Shown: positions 52,514 through 60,406 of the stretch, piece after piece
Position numbering within the stretch: position 1 is the stretch's first letter
Layout: every line of letters begins with the position of its first letter
Assembly (NCBI RefSeq): GCF_002813295.1
Contig: NZ_PHUE01000001.1
Span: 1,426,001 to 1,490,000 of the forward strand
Direction of reading: 5' to 3'
DNA length: 64,000 nucleotides
From: Flavobacterium sp. 5
GTDB lineage: Bacteria; Bacteroidota; Bacteroidia; Flavobacteriales; Flavobacteriaceae
The notes under the pieces: model-generated
Seen by the model: the letters and a program-made list of their open reading frames with translations, nothing else
What the model was told of the DNA's origin: nothing
The model's database searches: none
Position numbers and translations under genes: made by a program

Positions 52514-53929
52514 ATGCTAAAATCTTTCTCATGCCTAATTATTTTAACAGTAATCACATCATTAACAACGAGTTGTTCTTCTACATCTCAAAAAATTGAA
52601 GCTCTAAAACCTGAGCCAGATGACGCTGTACCGCTGAGCTATACAAGTACTCCCTCATTTATCAATCTACCTGTAAGCATTAAACTAAAAGACATTGAAA
52701 ACCAAACTAATACTTTACTAAATGGCTTAATTTATGAAGACAATAAGATCGAAGATGATAATATTGAAATTAAAATCTGGAAACAAGCCCCAATAACCAT
52801 CACAAATGATCACGGCAAAGAAGGCGAAAAAATAAAAACTGTTTTACCATTAAAAGTTTGGGTAAAATACCGAATCGGAACAAAAACCATGGGGGTTGAC
52901 TTATACAAAAATCAGGAATTCAATCTGAACGGAGTAGTCACATTATTAAGTAGCGTAAATTTAAACAATTGGAAACTTAGTTCTAAAACAAATCTAAAAT
53001 CTCTTGATTGGGTTGAAAGTCCATCAATGACCGTTTTTGGAAAAAACATGCCTGTTACCTATCTTATAAACCCAGCAGTAAGCCTTTTTAAATCACAAAT
53101 CGAAAAAAGCATTGATGCTGCTATAGAAAATTCTATGGATTTCAAACCGAATGTTATGGATGCGATTTCTAAAATATCTACACCGTTTGAAATGAGTCAG
53201 GAATATAAAAGCTGGCTTAGAATTGTACCGTTAGAAGTGTATTCTACAAATGCCAAACTTAAAAACGATTCCTTTTTACTCAATATGGGCATGAAATGCA
53301 ACATGGAAACTTTGATCGGAAAAAAACCTGATTCTAAATTTGATAAAAATAAAATCGTTCTAAAAGCAGTTGATAAAATCCCAGAACAAATAGCTGCCAA
53401 TATAGCAGCAGTATCTACTTATCAAGAGGCTTCACAAGTAATGACAAAAAATTTTGTTGGACAGGAATTTGGATCAGGAAGCAAAAAAGTTAAAGTTCAA
53501 AATGTAGTTATTTGGCACAAAGAGGGCAAAATAGTAATTGCTTTAGACCTTTTGGGAGCAGTAAACGGAACCGTTTATTTGAATGGAATTCCACAATACA
53601 ACGACACAACAAAAGAAATATATTTTGACAAACTAGACTATGTATTAGATACTAAAAGCAGATTAATGAGAACTGCAAATTGGCTGGCTCAAGGAATTAT
53701 TTTAAAAAAAATGCAGGAAAGTTGCCGTTATTCTATCAAGCAAAATTTAGATGAAGCGAAACAAAGCATGGCAGCTTACTTAAAAAATTATTCCCCTATG
53801 CCTGGTGTTTTTATAAATGGAAAAATGGATGACATTCAGTTTCAAAAAGTAGAACTAACGAATCAAGCCATTATTGCTTTTATCCAAGTCAATGGAATAA
53901 TAAACGTTTCAATTGATGGACTAAAATAA
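52514..53929 (+). CDS. DUF4403 family lipoprotein
   Basis: 471 residues. The lipobox ends ITSLTTSC, so the protein is lipidated after the signal. The mature part matches DUF4403, a repeated TULIP-like lipid-binding arrangement in the few cases studied elsewhere: strands such as PSFINLPVSIKLKDIENQTN at the front and GVFINGKMDDIQFQKVELTN at the end. The function is unknown. Candidate -7 boxes TATATTTG (52471-52478) and TAAATTTG (52485-52492) precede the ATG at 52514. It is divergent from the exporter operon. Confidence 0.85.
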   Translation: MLKSFSCLIILTVITSLTTSCSSTSQKIEALKPEPDDAVPLSYTSTPSFINLPVSIKLKDIENQTNTLLNGLIYEDNKIEDDNIEIKIWKQAPITITNDHGKEGEKIKTVLPLKVWVKYRIGTKTMGVDLYKNQEFNLNGVVTLLSSVNLNNWKLSSKTNLKSLDWVESPSMTVFGKNMPVTYLINPAVSLFKSQIEKSIDAAIENSMDFKPNVMDAISKISTPFEMSQEYKSWLRIVPLEVYSTNAKLKNDSFLLNMGMKCNMETLIGKKPDSKFDKNKIVLKAVDKIPEQIAANIAAVSTYQEASQVMTKNFVGQEFGSGSKKVKVQNVVIWHKEGKIVIALDLLGAVNGTVYLNGIPQYNDTTKEIYFDKLDYVLDTKSRLMRTANWLAQGIILKKMQESCRYSIKQNLDEAKQSMAAYLKNYSPMPGVFINGKMDDIQFQKVELTNQAIIAFIQVNGIINVSIDGLK

Positions 53930-53956
53930 ATTAGTCTTTTCAACTTTAGAATAAAT

Positions 53957-53995
53957 AAAAAAGTCAACTTCATATTATTTGAAGTTGACTTTTTT
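53957..53995. terminator. Bidirectional terminator
   Basis: Perfect 15-bp arms AAAAAAGTCAACTTC/GAAGTTGACTTTTTT with a 9-nt loop lie between convergent DUF4403 and cytochrome-oxidase accessory genes. Confidence 0.9.
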
Positions 53996-54015
53996 CTATT
54001 GAATAATAACCTTAC

Positions 54016-54225
54016 TTAAGATTTTTTCTTTTTCATTCTATAAATATAATACCCAAGTGCACCAACAAGTACATAAGGTATGACCATCAAATAAACAATT
54101 CCATCATTTATTGCTTCGGCTTTAACTTTATTATCCTCTCCATTTAAAGCTGCACGGCACATAGCGCATTGTGCATTTGCATATAGATTAAAAACAAGAA
54201 GAAAGAAACAAGAAACAAAACGCAT
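54016..54225 (-). CDS. Small membrane protein of the cytochrome oxidase assembly cluster
   Basis: 69 residues from the ATG at 54225; the longer frame to 54276 would read through the GACTTTT repeat (giving KSKVKSQK), so I reject it. A signal-peptide-like segment ends NAQ, then CAMCRAAL (a CxxC pair that may bind a metal or heme partner), then one membrane segment and a KKKK tail. Similar small proteins sit behind SCO/DUF420 genes in flavobacteria. The function is unknown; a copper or redox accessory role is inference. Confidence 0.6.
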   Translation of the reverse strand: MRFVSCFFLLVFNLYANAQCAMCRAALNGEDNKVKAEAINDGIVYLMVIPYVLVGALGYYIYRMKKKKS

Positions 54226-54243
54226 CCAAAAAGCAGCTTTCGC

Positions 54244-54266
54244 CTTTTGACTTTTGACTTTTGACT
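54244..54266. repeat. GACTTTT heptamer repeat
   Basis: Three GACTTTT units in a row lie immediately past the DUF420 stop. The same heptamer fills the clpP-clpX gap (9491-9564). Confidence 0.6.
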
Positions 54267-54808
54267 TAATTAGCATAATACGGCGAAATCATTAAATACA
54301 CAATCACTCCGGTTACTGCAACATACAACCAAATTGGAAAAGTAATTTTTGCAATTCTTTTATGCTTATCAAATTTACTTGCCAACGCACGAACATAGGT
54401 TATCAAAACTAATGGTATGATTGCAATGGACAAAACGATGTGTGTCAACAAAATAAAGTAATACACTCCTTTCATAATTCCTTCACCACCATATTTAGTT
54501 GAATCAGCTGTCATGTGATATGCCACATACATTGCCAAAAAAGCAACCGAGCATCCAATAGCCATCTTCATTAACAATTCATGACGCTTTCTATTCCCAT
54601 TTTTAATCGCAATAACTGCCGAAACCAATAGCACTGCAGTTATTCCATTTATAGTTGCGTAAACTGGCGGCAAAAACGATAATGGAGCTACATTAAATCC
54701 AAAATCTTTTAACTTCACTTTAAAAAGAACTGCTACTACAACTGGAATAGCAATTGATAACAACACAATCCATTTATTATATTTTTGTTCTACAGTATTA
54801 TTTTCCAT
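54266..54808 (-). CDS. DUF420 domain protein (CtaM/CtaG-like)
   Basis: 180 residues with five hydrophobic segments (about 14-30, 42-60, 78-98, 118-138, 158-175). The DUF420 motif NGITAVLLVSAVIAIKNGNRKRHELLMK, with HMTAD after it, is typical. DUF420 proteins (CtaM of Staphylococcus) are needed to assemble heme-copper oxidases. It is in the SCO-DUF420-small protein operon, 20 bp after SCO, so a role in cytochrome oxidase assembly is likely. Confidence 0.85.
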   Translation of the reverse strand: MENNTVEQKYNKWIVLLSIAIPVVVAVLFKVKLKDFGFNVAPLSFLPPVYATINGITAVLLVSAVIAIKNGNRKRHELLMKMAIGCSVAFLAMYVAYHMTADSTKYGGEGIMKGVYYFILLTHIVLSIAIIPLVLITYVRALASKFDKHKRIAKITFPIWLYVAVTGVIVYLMISPYYAN

Positions 54809-54828
54809 TACTTTAAATCTACTTTTAT

Positions 54829-55515
54829 TTATTCTTTCAACAAAGCTTGAATATCTTGCTGAATTTCTCTAACTCCTTTTTTTTCAAGTCCATCATAATA
54901 TATAACTGGATTGCCGTAATCATCTTTTCTACATCTGATATTCCCTTTTTTATCAATCAAAGCAAAAAGTCCTGAATGTTCAAAACCACCTTGAATTTTA
55001 CTATTTTCACCAACATAAATATTGAATCCCTTGTTAGATAAATTATAGATATAGTCTTTATCTCCTGTTAAGAAATTCCAATTAGCAGATTTTGCACCTA
55101 ATAATTCTGCATGTTCCTTTAAAACTGCTGGTGTATCATGTGCCGGATCTATCGTAATAGAGGCAATACCAAAATTTGGGTTTCCAAAAAAAGTATTTTG
55201 CAACGTTACCATATTGGCATTCATTTTAGGACAAATAGATGGACAAGTCGCAAAGAAAAATTCTAAAACATAGACTTTACCCTTATAAAAGTCATTAGAA
55301 ATTTTCACGTTGTTTTGATTAGTAAGTTCAAATCTTGGAGCAGGCCCAATTTTAACTAGTTTTTCATCTACTTCTTTAGACGTATTTACTTTATCCAAAC
55401 GATCTCCTTGAACAACACTATTATTTTGTACTCTTTCAACAATTTTTGGAATAGCATATATTCCAAAAACTAGAATTACAAAAGAAATTCCTATATATGA
55501 TTTATTTTTTAACAT
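54829..55515 (-). CDS. SCO1/SenC family copper chaperone
   Basis: 228 residues. An N-terminal membrane anchor (about 5-22) precedes a thioredoxin-like domain with FFATCPSICPKMNANM (CxxxC copper ligands) and a late His in GGFEHSGLFALID. These are the three copper-binding positions of SCO proteins, which load the CuA or CuB site of cytochrome oxidase in the periplasm. It overlaps the upstream thioredoxin-like gene by 14 bp and is followed by DUF420. Confidence 0.92.
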   Translation of the reverse strand: MLKNKSYIGISFVILVFGIYAIPKIVERVQNNSVVQGDRLDKVNTSKEVDEKLVKIGPAPRFELTNQNNVKISNDFYKGKVYVLEFFFATCPSICPKMNANMVTLQNTFFGNPNFGIASITIDPAHDTPAVLKEHAELLGAKSANWNFLTGDKDYIYNLSNKGFNIYVGENSKIQGGFEHSGLFALIDKKGNIRCRKDDYGNPVIYYDGLEKKGVREIQQDIQALLKE

Positions 55516-56155
55516 CTAATTCTTTTGTTGCGTTATGATTCTTTTTTAAAGCTGCACGATATTCGTAAAGAATAACCTTAAAATCGTCAAGCATTTCATT
55601 ACTTAAATCAGCTGGATGAAATGTACTATAACCTTCTTTATAGCCCTTCTTTTCTTTTCTACCTCTTAAGTTTCTCTCTTTATCTACAATATAAACATTA
55701 GGAGTTCCCAAATCAGTATCTAAAGCACCTTTTAATTGTAATTGACTATAGTATGTCTTAATTTCTTCAGGAGTAGTAAAAACAAAATGCCATTGACTAA
55801 CATCTGTAAAAGCCCCCAAAGCATCAACCACAATTTTAACATCCTTTTCGGTTCCTAAAGGAGCCATCACAACAAACTGCAGGTCCTTAAAATCATGATA
55901 TCGCTGATAAATTTTTTCATTCAAGTTGAAATAATTACCTCTGTTTTTAAGAATTTCAGTACCAGAAAAACCAAGAATTGTAATTTTATGGTCCAAACTT
56001 ACTTTTTCGCCATTTAGAGACTTCCATTCTCCAAAATCTGGAATTTTTGGCGTGATTACTGGCAATTTTGTAAAGCTATTAATCCCCGAAGCAAAAAACA
56101 AATACGCTACGATAGGCAATACAAACAACACAAAAAGAACAATATTTTTTTTCAT
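55502..56155 (-). CDS. Thioredoxin-fold membrane-anchored protein without CxxC
   Basis: 217 residues with an N-terminal anchor (about 5-22) and a periplasmic thioredoxin-like core: ITILGFSGTEILKNRGNYFN occupies the place where SCO has its CxxxC loop, and TPNVYIVDKERNLRGR matches the cis-Pro-type strand and GxIRxR end of SCO proteins. There is no cysteine in the active-site loop, so it cannot bind copper like SCO. It is first in the accessory operon, coupled to SCO by a 14-bp overlap. Related proteins are found beside SCO in other flavobacteria as I recall. Confidence 0.75.
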   Translation of the reverse strand: MKKNIVLFVLFVLPIVAYLFFASGINSFTKLPVITPKIPDFGEWKSLNGEKVSLDHKITILGFSGTEILKNRGNYFNLNEKIYQRYHDFKDLQFVVMAPLGTEKDVKIVVDALGAFTDVSQWHFVFTTPEEIKTYYSQLQLKGALDTDLGTPNVYIVDKERNLRGRKEKKGYKEGYSTFHPADLSNEMLDDFKVILYEYRAALKKNHNATKELDVKK

Positions 56156-56185
56156 TTAAATTATAAAATTTATTGTATTAAAATA

Positions 56186-56219
56186 AAAAAAGGCATCCGT
56201 TACAACGGACACCTTTTAT
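56186..56219 (-). terminator. Terminator of the cytochrome oxidase subunit operon
   Basis: Arms AAAAGG-x2-TCCGTT and AACGGA-x2-CCTTTT around a 2-nt loop, then a T-run on the minus strand. It lies 18 bp below the subunit IV stop. Confidence 0.75.
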
Positions 56220-56236
56220 ATTGAATTAATATCTAG

Positions 56237-56587
56237 TTAAAAATTCCATTTAATCGTAGAACTTTTAAAAACCTCAAATATATAATCTCCTTCCGTTAAT
56301 AAAATAAAAAGCAAATAACAAACTAAGAAAACTAAAGGATAAACAACTGCATTTCTTAATGATTTTTTTTCACCTTCCATATGCATGAAAGCCCATACAA
56401 TATAATAAGCTTTAACTAATGTTAATATGATAAACAACCAGTTTAACAAACTCATTGTTAAAAAATTGTGCATATATAAAGCATCTGGTCTAATGATACC
56501 AAAAGCAACTTCAACAGTTGTAATTACAGACAATATAGCAAATACAGTCCAAATTCTTTTTGTATTAGAAACGTGTTCGTGTGACAT
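56237..56587 (-). CDS. Cytochrome c oxidase subunit IV family protein
   Basis: 116 residues with three hydrophobic helices (about 13-29, 42-60, 75-100). The opening HEHVSNTKRIWTVFAILSVI and the central LNWLFIILTLVKAYYIVWAFMHMEGEKK are typical of the caa3/cytochrome oxidase subunit IV (COX4_pro_2-like) group. It stabilises the oxidase core. It is last of the ctaB-III-III-IV operon, 16 bp behind the long subunit III gene. Confidence 0.85.
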   Translation of the reverse strand: MSHEHVSNTKRIWTVFAILSVITTVEVAFGIIRPDALYMHNFLTMSLLNWLFIILTLVKAYYIVWAFMHMEGEKKSLRNAVVYPLVFLVCYLLFILLTEGDYIFEVFKSSTIKWNF

Positions 56588-56603
56588 AATAATAAATCTA
56601 AAA

Positions 56604-57578
56604 TTAAACTAAATAGAAGAATGTGAATACAAATACCCAAACTAAATCAACAAAGTGCCAATATAAACCCACTTTTTCAACCATTTCGTAACTACCTCTT
56701 TTTTCATAAGTTCCTAAAAGAACATTAAAGAAAATGATGATATTAATTACTATACCTGAAAATACGTGGAATCCGTGGAAACCTGTGATAAAGAAAAAGA
56801 AATCAGCAAATAGCTTACTTCCATATTCATTATGAGTTAAGTTAGCACCTTCAATAACTAATTTAGCCTGATTCAAACGAACTTGAGATTCTTCTCTTGA
56901 AAGAACAATTTTTTCTTTGTTCTTGTTTAGAGATTCAATTCTAATCAAAACTTCAGGATGTGCTTTAAAACCAGCTTGAACTTCGGCTACTGTATAGCTT
57001 GCGATAGCAGATTCTTCCATGAACCATTTCCCTTTAGCTCTGGATAAGTGCTCTCTTTCTACAGGAAGTTTTGCTGCAAATTCTTCTAAAGCAACACGGT
57101 GTCCTTCTTTATCAACAAACTGTAGTAAACTACCACCTGTTGTTTCTACTGCACCATATTCTCCTTTGATAAAGTTTTTCCATTCCCAAGCTTGAGAACC
57201 AACGAAAATCATACCTCCGATAATGGTTAAAAACATATAAAGGGCTACTTTATCTTTTTTCATTTGATGACCTGCATCAACAGCCAAAACCATTGTTACA
57301 GATGAAAAAATCAAAATAAAAGTCATTAATGCCACATAATACATCGGTGCAGAAACACCATGTAAAAATGGAAAGTGTGTAAACACTTCATCAGCCAATG
57401 GCCAAGTTCCAATAAATTTAAATCTAGAAAATCCGTAGGCTGCTAAAAATCCAGAGAACGTTAAGGCATCTGATACGATAAAAAACCACATCATTAATTT
57501 ACCATAACTTGCTCCCATTGGCTCATTCCCGCCTCCCCAAGTTTTTTCACTATTTGCAGTAGTAACTGTCGCTTCCAT
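56604..57578 (-). CDS. Cytochrome c oxidase subunit III, with a large soluble insert
   Basis: 324 residues. Helices 1-3 (about 27-47, 78-100, 112-133) and helices 4-5 (about 255-283, 295-320) follow the heme-copper oxidase subunit III plan, and SQAWEWKNFI and ITGFHGFHVFSGI are family motifs. Between helices 3 and 4 is a roughly 115-residue hydrophilic segment (about 138-252), charged and mostly helical, absent from standard subunit III. It is third in the ctaB operon, 43 bp after the shorter subunit III gene. Confidence 0.88.
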   Translation of the reverse strand: MEATVTTANSEKTWGGGNEPMGASYGKLMMWFFIVSDALTFSGFLAAYGFSRFKFIGTWPLADEVFTHFPFLHGVSAPMYYVALMTFILIFSSVTMVLAVDAGHQMKKDKVALYMFLTIIGGMIFVGSQAWEWKNFIKGEYGAVETTGGSLLQFVDKEGHRVALEEFAAKLPVEREHLSRAKGKWFMEESAIASYTVAEVQAGFKAHPEVLIRIESLNKNKEKIVLSREESQVRLNQAKLVIEGANLTHNEYGSKLFADFFFFITGFHGFHVFSGIVINIIIFFNVLLGTYEKRGSYEMVEKVGLYWHFVDLVWVFVFTFFYLV

Positions 57579-57620
57579 AAAAGTTATTCGTTAAAAAGTT
57601 CCCAAATTTACGTTTTTTTC

Positions 57621-58208
57621 TTATTTAAAGAAATATAAAAATAAAAATAAATAAACCCACAAGAAATCAAGAAAGTGCCAGTACATCGCACCTAGTTCTA
57701 TTCCAAGAGTTTGAGTTGAATTATATTTTTGTTTAAAATGATTATAAATAATAATTAACAATGATATCATACCACCTGCTAAGTGTAACAAATGTACAAT
57801 TACTACAATATACAAAAATGTAGTAGTAATAGAACTAGCACTACCAGTAAAATAATACCCGTTTTCTACTATCTGTCCAAAGCCAACAAATTGTAATACT
57901 ACAAACAAAATCCCCAAAGCTAGCGTAGCTAAAAGCAAAGTAGTAGTTCTACTTTTATAGTCTTTTTGAATGGCTTTTTTAGCCAAATGAAAAGTAATAC
58001 TGCATCCTAAAATAGCAAGAGTACTAAAATAAAAAGCGGAGGGTAATTGAAAATTCTTTAACCAATCTGCTCTTGATTGACTTACCACATACGCACTCGT
58101 GAGACCAGCAAACATCATCGTCATGCTCACCATTGCAAACAACAAAATCAATTTATACGATCTTGCCGTTCTTGATTTATAATCTTCGGCTGTCATTGTA
58201 ACTTCCAT
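57621..58208 (-). CDS. Cytochrome c oxidase subunit III-like protein (short paralogue)
   Basis: 195 residues with five hydrophobic helices (about 20-38, 58-75, 92-113, 130-150, 175-193). Motifs AMVSMTMMFAGLTSAYVVSQ, HLLHLAGGMISLLIII and MYWHFLDFLWVYLFLFLYF belong to the heme-copper oxidase subunit III family. It lacks the long insert of its neighbour. The two subunit III-like genes are adjacent and probably assemble in one oxidase. It starts 2 bp after ctaB ends. Confidence 0.9.
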   Translation of the reverse strand: MEVTMTAEDYKSRTARSYKLILLFAMVSMTMMFAGLTSAYVVSQSRADWLKNFQLPSAFYFSTLAILGCSITFHLAKKAIQKDYKSRTTTLLLATLALGILFVVLQFVGFGQIVENGYYFTGSASSITTTFLYIVVIVHLLHLAGGMISLLIIIYNHFKQKYNSTQTLGIELGAMYWHFLDFLWVYLFLFLYFFK

Positions 58209-58210
58209 AT

Positions 58211-59113
58211 TTATCTTAAAAATTTATCTACTATATACACTAATTGTAACAACGTAATATACGAAACACTAACCAACATTAATGTTCGTGCAGCTTTTGC
58301 TGTTTTTATCTGATACAAACGTACTGAATAAAATAATACCCAAAGTCCAAGTAACAATACTAAAACAGCAGCTATTGGAGAAAGAAACAAATGTCTGGTA
58401 CGACCTAATGCAGGCAATAATGACGCAATTATTAACCAAACACTGTATAAAATAATTTGCAGTGAAGTCCCTTTATCTTTCTTACCAGTAGGTAACATGA
58501 AGAAACCTGCTTTTTCATAATCCTCATATAAAAACCAACCAATTGCCCAAAAATGTGGGAATTGCCAAAAAAATTGAATTAAAAACAAAGTTCCAGCTTC
58601 GATACCAAACTCACCAGTAGCAGCTACCCAACCTAACATAAAAGGGATCGCACCAGGAAAAGCACCAACAAAAACTGAAAGTGGTGTAAGCGTTTTTAGT
58701 GGTGTATAAATACTGGTATATAAAAAAATAGAAATGGCACCAAACATGGCCGATTTTGAGTTTATAGTATACAACAAAGCTATACCAAAAATAGTAAGCA
58801 AACTTGCCACAACTAGAGCCAAACGCGGAGACATTCTTCCAGAAGCTACAGGACGATTTTTGGTTCGATCCATCAAAGCATCTAAGTCTTTTTCTATTAC
58901 CTGATTGTAAGCATTCGAAGCACCAACCATACAATATCCACCTATAGCAAGTTTCAGCAAAACAAACCAACTAAAAGGATGCGTGTCATCAAAACCAAGA
59001 ACATAACCCGCAATAGAAGAAAAAACAACACTAATAGCCAGTCCAGCCTTTGTAATTGCTTTAAAATCAAAATAAATAGATTTGAACGAAGTGGGATTAG
59101 ATGTTGTACTCAA
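58211..59113 (-). CDS. ctaB: Protoheme IX farnesyltransferase (heme O synthase)
   Basis: 300 residues. A UbiA-fold membrane enzyme that adds farnesyl to heme b, making heme o. Motifs: SNAYNQVIEKDLDALMDRTK-x-RP (first Asp motif), DYEKAGFFMLP (second motif) and about eight helices. There is no ATG in frame; I choose the TTG at 59113 because a TAnnTTTG box at 59150-59157 implies a transcript starting near 59143. The alternative TTG at 59152 would sit inside that box. It leads the subunit III-III-IV operon. An IS element ends 52 bp upstream of the box. Confidence 0.9.
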   Translation of the reverse strand: MSTTSNPTSFKSIYFDFKAITKAGLAISVVFSSIAGYVLGFDDTHPFSWFVLLKLAIGGYCMVGASNAYNQVIEKDLDALMDRTKNRPVASGRMSPRLALVVASLLTIFGIALLYTINSKSAMFGAISIFLYTSIYTPLKTLTPLSVFVGAFPGAIPFMLGWVAATGEFGIEAGTLFLIQFFWQFPHFWAIGWFLYEDYEKAGFFMLPTGKKDKGTSLQIILYSVWLIIASLLPALGRTRHLFLSPIAAVLVLLLGLWVLFYSVRLYQIKTAKAARTLMLVSVSYITLLQLVYIVDKFLR

Positions 59114-59149
59114 TGCAGATAAAATTGGTATATTTTTTGAAAACTGGTG

Positions 59150-59157
59150 CAAATATA
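59150..59157 (-). promoter_or_regulatory. Candidate -7 box of the ctaB-cox operon
   Basis: TATATTTG on the minus strand, exact TAnnTTTG. It keeps about 50 bp of native upstream DNA before the IS982 end at 59209. Confidence 0.45.
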
Positions 59158-59258
59158 CAAAGTAAGATTCAAAAACAGTCTATGAATTAAACATTTGAAA
59201 TAACTGTTAACCCGTTGGGTGTAATTATTTGAAATAAAAAAGAGACATTAGATATTGT

Positions 59259-59285
59259 TCAAGATACTGAAATTCAGTATCTTGA
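59259..59285. repeat. 27-bp palindrome in the IS leader
   Basis: TCAAGATACTGAA-A-TTCAGTATCTTGA is a perfect 13-bp inverted repeat around one base. It ends at the first ATG of the transposase frame (59285) and precedes the preferred start at 59309. RNA entering from outside would form a very stable hairpin here. Confidence 0.8.
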
Positions 59286-59308
59286 TGTCGCCAAACAAAA
59301 CAATATCT

Positions 59309-60193
59309 ATGTCAAATATAGTAAAAAATTATCTAAGAGTTTTAGAAGTTATAAGTTCTTTGAATTGTGAATTAGAGTTCAAATCTGATGTTGGGAGAAA
59401 ACAAAAAATGACTGATTTAGAGATTGTTGCACTGAGTTTAACTGCTGAATTTATGTCTATTGACAGTGAAAATGCTCTTTTCAAACAGATAAATTCTAAT
59501 GATATTTTAAATCTTATCGATAGAAGTCAGTTTAATAAAAGGCGAAGAAAGTTGTTTTTATTTTTAGAAGAAGTTAGAACTAAATTAGCTTCTTTTTTTC
59601 TTGAATTTGAGAACTATTATATTGTAGATAGTATGCCGTTAGAGATATGTAAATTTTCTCGACACAATAGGGTTAAAATCTGTAAAGATGAATTTGAAAC
59701 GGCTCCTTCAAAAGGATTTTGCGCCTCTCAAAACAATTGGTTTTATGGATATAAACTTCATGGTGTTTGCTCAATCGCTGGAATTTTTCATTCTTTAGAT
59801 ATTACAAAGGCAGAAGTCCATGATGTTCATTTTTTAAAAAACATAAAACAACAAATGTCTGATTGTGTGGTTCTTGGTGATAGAGGATATCTATCTGAAA
59901 CAATCCAATTGGATTTATTCCAAACCGTAAATGTCAAATTAGAAACTCCAAAAAGAAGTAATCAAAAAAACTATAAGCCACAATCTTATATTTTTAGAAA
60001 ATCAAGAAAAAGAATAGAGACATTGTTCTCGCAATTATGTGACCAATTTTTAATTCGAAGAAATTATGCCAAAACTTTTGAAGGTTTTAAAACAAGAATT
60101 TTAGCGAAAATAACAGCTCTAACTTTGGTTCAATATATCAATAAATTCATCTTTGATAGACCTATAAATAATATTAAAAATCAAATAATTTAA
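59309..60193 (+). CDS. IS982 family transposase
   Basis: 294 residues from the ATG at 59309 (302 from 59285). A DDE transposase: IVDSMPLEICK (first Asp), VVLGDRGYLS (second Asp) and RKRIETLFSQL (Glu) occur in the right order and spacing. SQFNKRRRKLFLFLEEV near residue 70-90 and GYKLHGVCS are typical of the IS982 family. The stop codon lies inside the right inverted repeat. No frameshift is seen, so the enzyme should be active. Confidence 0.93.
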   Translation: MSNIVKNYLRVLEVISSLNCELEFKSDVGRKQKMTDLEIVALSLTAEFMSIDSENALFKQINSNDILNLIDRSQFNKRRRKLFLFLEEVRTKLASFFLEFENYYIVDSMPLEICKFSRHNRVKICKDEFETAPSKGFCASQNNWFYGYKLHGVCSIAGIFHSLDITKAEVHDVHFLKNIKQQMSDCVVLGDRGYLSETIQLDLFQTVNVKLETPKRSNQKNYKPQSYIFRKSRKRIETLFSQLCDQFLIRRNYAKTFEGFKTRILAKITALTLVQYINKFIFDRPINNIKNQII

Positions 60194-60406
60194 TTACACC
60201 CAACGGGTTAACTGTTATTTTTTTAATCGGTTTTTACGGCACAATTATCAAAAACAAAGTTCAAATATTAAGTTTTTCAAGCAAGAACATGAGAGATTTT
60301 TAATAAACAAGATTCCCTCTTCCCTATATCTTAACTATTAAAAAAAGGATCTTATTTATTTCCAATCAAAATCAGATTAAAAGCAAAACATTCAACACAA
60401 AAAACA

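Larger units (their letters stand above)
59209..60209 (+). mobile_element. IS982-family insertion sequence, complete (1001 bp)
   Basis: Terminal inverted repeats of 19 bp match perfectly: AACCCGTTGGGTGTAATTA (59209-59227) and its complement (60191-60209). A 7-bp target duplication AACTGTT flanks it (59202-59208 and 60210-60216). It holds one intact transposase gene. Perfect ends, clear target duplication and an intact gene suggest a recent insertion. It sits between the ctaB-cox operon and a remB-like gene, in about 250 bp of original intergenic DNA. Confidence 0.95.

Noticed and set aside
54226..54276. Longer N-terminus for the small membrane protein
   Set aside because: The extra residues are encoded by the GACTTTT repeat and overlap the DUF420 end; the ATG at 54225 gives a clean signal-like start.
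59309..60193. Transposase start at the TTG of 59255
   Set aside because: It would run through the 27-bp palindrome; family-like sequence begins at the ATG of 59309 (or 59285).
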